From Marthasterias glacialis (Eukaryota; Echinodermata; Asteroidea; Forcipulatida; Asteriidae), in the NCBI GenBank assembly GCA_911728455.2, contig OU452219.1, positions 10,692,397 to 10,756,396 on the forward strand: a DNA stretch of 64,000 nucleotides, written 5' to 3'. This document shows positions 63,312 to 64,000 of this stretch, in pieces (positions within the stretch are counted from its first letter, which is position 1; each line of letters opens with the position of its first letter). Below the pieces are notes generated by a model. It saw only the letters and a program-made list of their open reading frames with translations. It searched no databases and was not told the origin of the DNA. The position numbers and the translations under genes were made by a program.

Positions 63312-64000
63312 GTGAGTAGTTTCTGTAGTTAAACCAACTCATTTAATAAACGTACACCCTTGGAAATTAATATTTATGACAGATTACCAACTATTAAATG
63401 AAGTTGTCTTTGGCAAGAATTTTGTTGAGAGCAAATCTACACCATATTAAAAAGATGCAAGGGAGCAAGTCTTCATCAAGTTTCTCAGTGATACAGGGGT
63501 GAGAAATTGCAGTCTTTTATCTGAATTCAGACCTTTTAATGGTAAAAATCGTCGCTGTAATTTTCTGCAGATTTAAAGAAATACTGCTCTACGATCTACT
63601 GCATAATCCTCCTCTTGGAACAAAAGGACAAAGGTCTGGAATCAGGAATTACGCAATAACGCCTGCACAATAGCAAACAAAATGCGACATATGGAACGCC
63701 ATCTGTCCTGTTTGTGTGGGTAAAATGAAGCGTTACACTTCGTGTGTGGGCTCTGTGCACGCTCAGCAGTGGAGTGTCTGGGTGACCTTTGTTTCACTAT
63801 TTCGATTTTACACATTGGTGTGTTTTAACACTGCCCGTTTGCTGGCTCAAAAAATATTTTCGTGGATACACATCAGCGGGCGCCAACTGCTTATGGGGCA
63901 ATCAGCGAGACGGGATCAATGACAAATTTTTTCACAACTATTTTGAGTCCTTGTCAGTAAGTTTACAAATTGACTACAAATCAGGCTGATATTTTGTCGA

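Overview
The window is eukaryotic genomic DNA from a marine invertebrate animal. It is AT-rich and intron-rich, has GT-AG splice sites, and is crowded with short interspersed repeats and palindromic non-autonomous elements. The protein similarity is metazoan. The repeat style fits an echinoderm or a related deuterostome: tRNA-derived SINEs, short elements ending in GGGCCCAATTTCAT, frequent TACATGTA. That placement is a judgement from pattern memory; no search was run. Nothing bacterial, viral or CRISPR-like was seen.

Two protein-coding genes, both partial, lie head to head. On the minus strand, 13704 down to 2419 and continuing off the left edge, is the 5' half of a FEZ/unc-76 gene (kinesin-1 cargo adaptor). 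Three coding exons give 192 residues in one continuous frame. On the plus strand, 16107 to 63311 and continuing off the right edge, is the 5' part of UNC79 (large HEAT/ARM-type auxiliary subunit of the NALCN sodium-leak channel complex). I assembled 40 coding exons by hand. Every splice phase agrees, and together they give 5973 nt, exactly 1991 codons without a stop. The start codons are 2.4 kb apart, so the 13705-16106 interval probably holds both promoters.

Layout: 1-490 tandem array; 490-2418 FEZ intron with a long terminal-inverted-repeat element; 2419-13704 FEZ exons and two large introns; 13705-16106 intergenic; 16107-31028 UNC79 exons 1-17, including a Cys/His-rich stretch and a Pro-rich loop; 33455-46932 exons 18-29, with a 3.9 kb intron holding a possible antisense exon; 46933-53639 a 6.7 kb intron; 53640-63311 exons 30-40, including a basic, probably disordered segment.

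The two genes have related neuronal roles: FEZ/UNC-76 in axonal transport and outgrowth, UNC79 in setting resting excitability through NALCN. The most unusual sequence features are repeats that touch splice sites: a 66-68 bp tandem repeat starting exactly at the exon 18 donor, a partial tandem duplication of exon 34 with its donor, palindromic elements inserted 10-15 nt after two donors, and a 118-bp five-copy minisatellite just before exon 27. No unmistakably new biological system was found.
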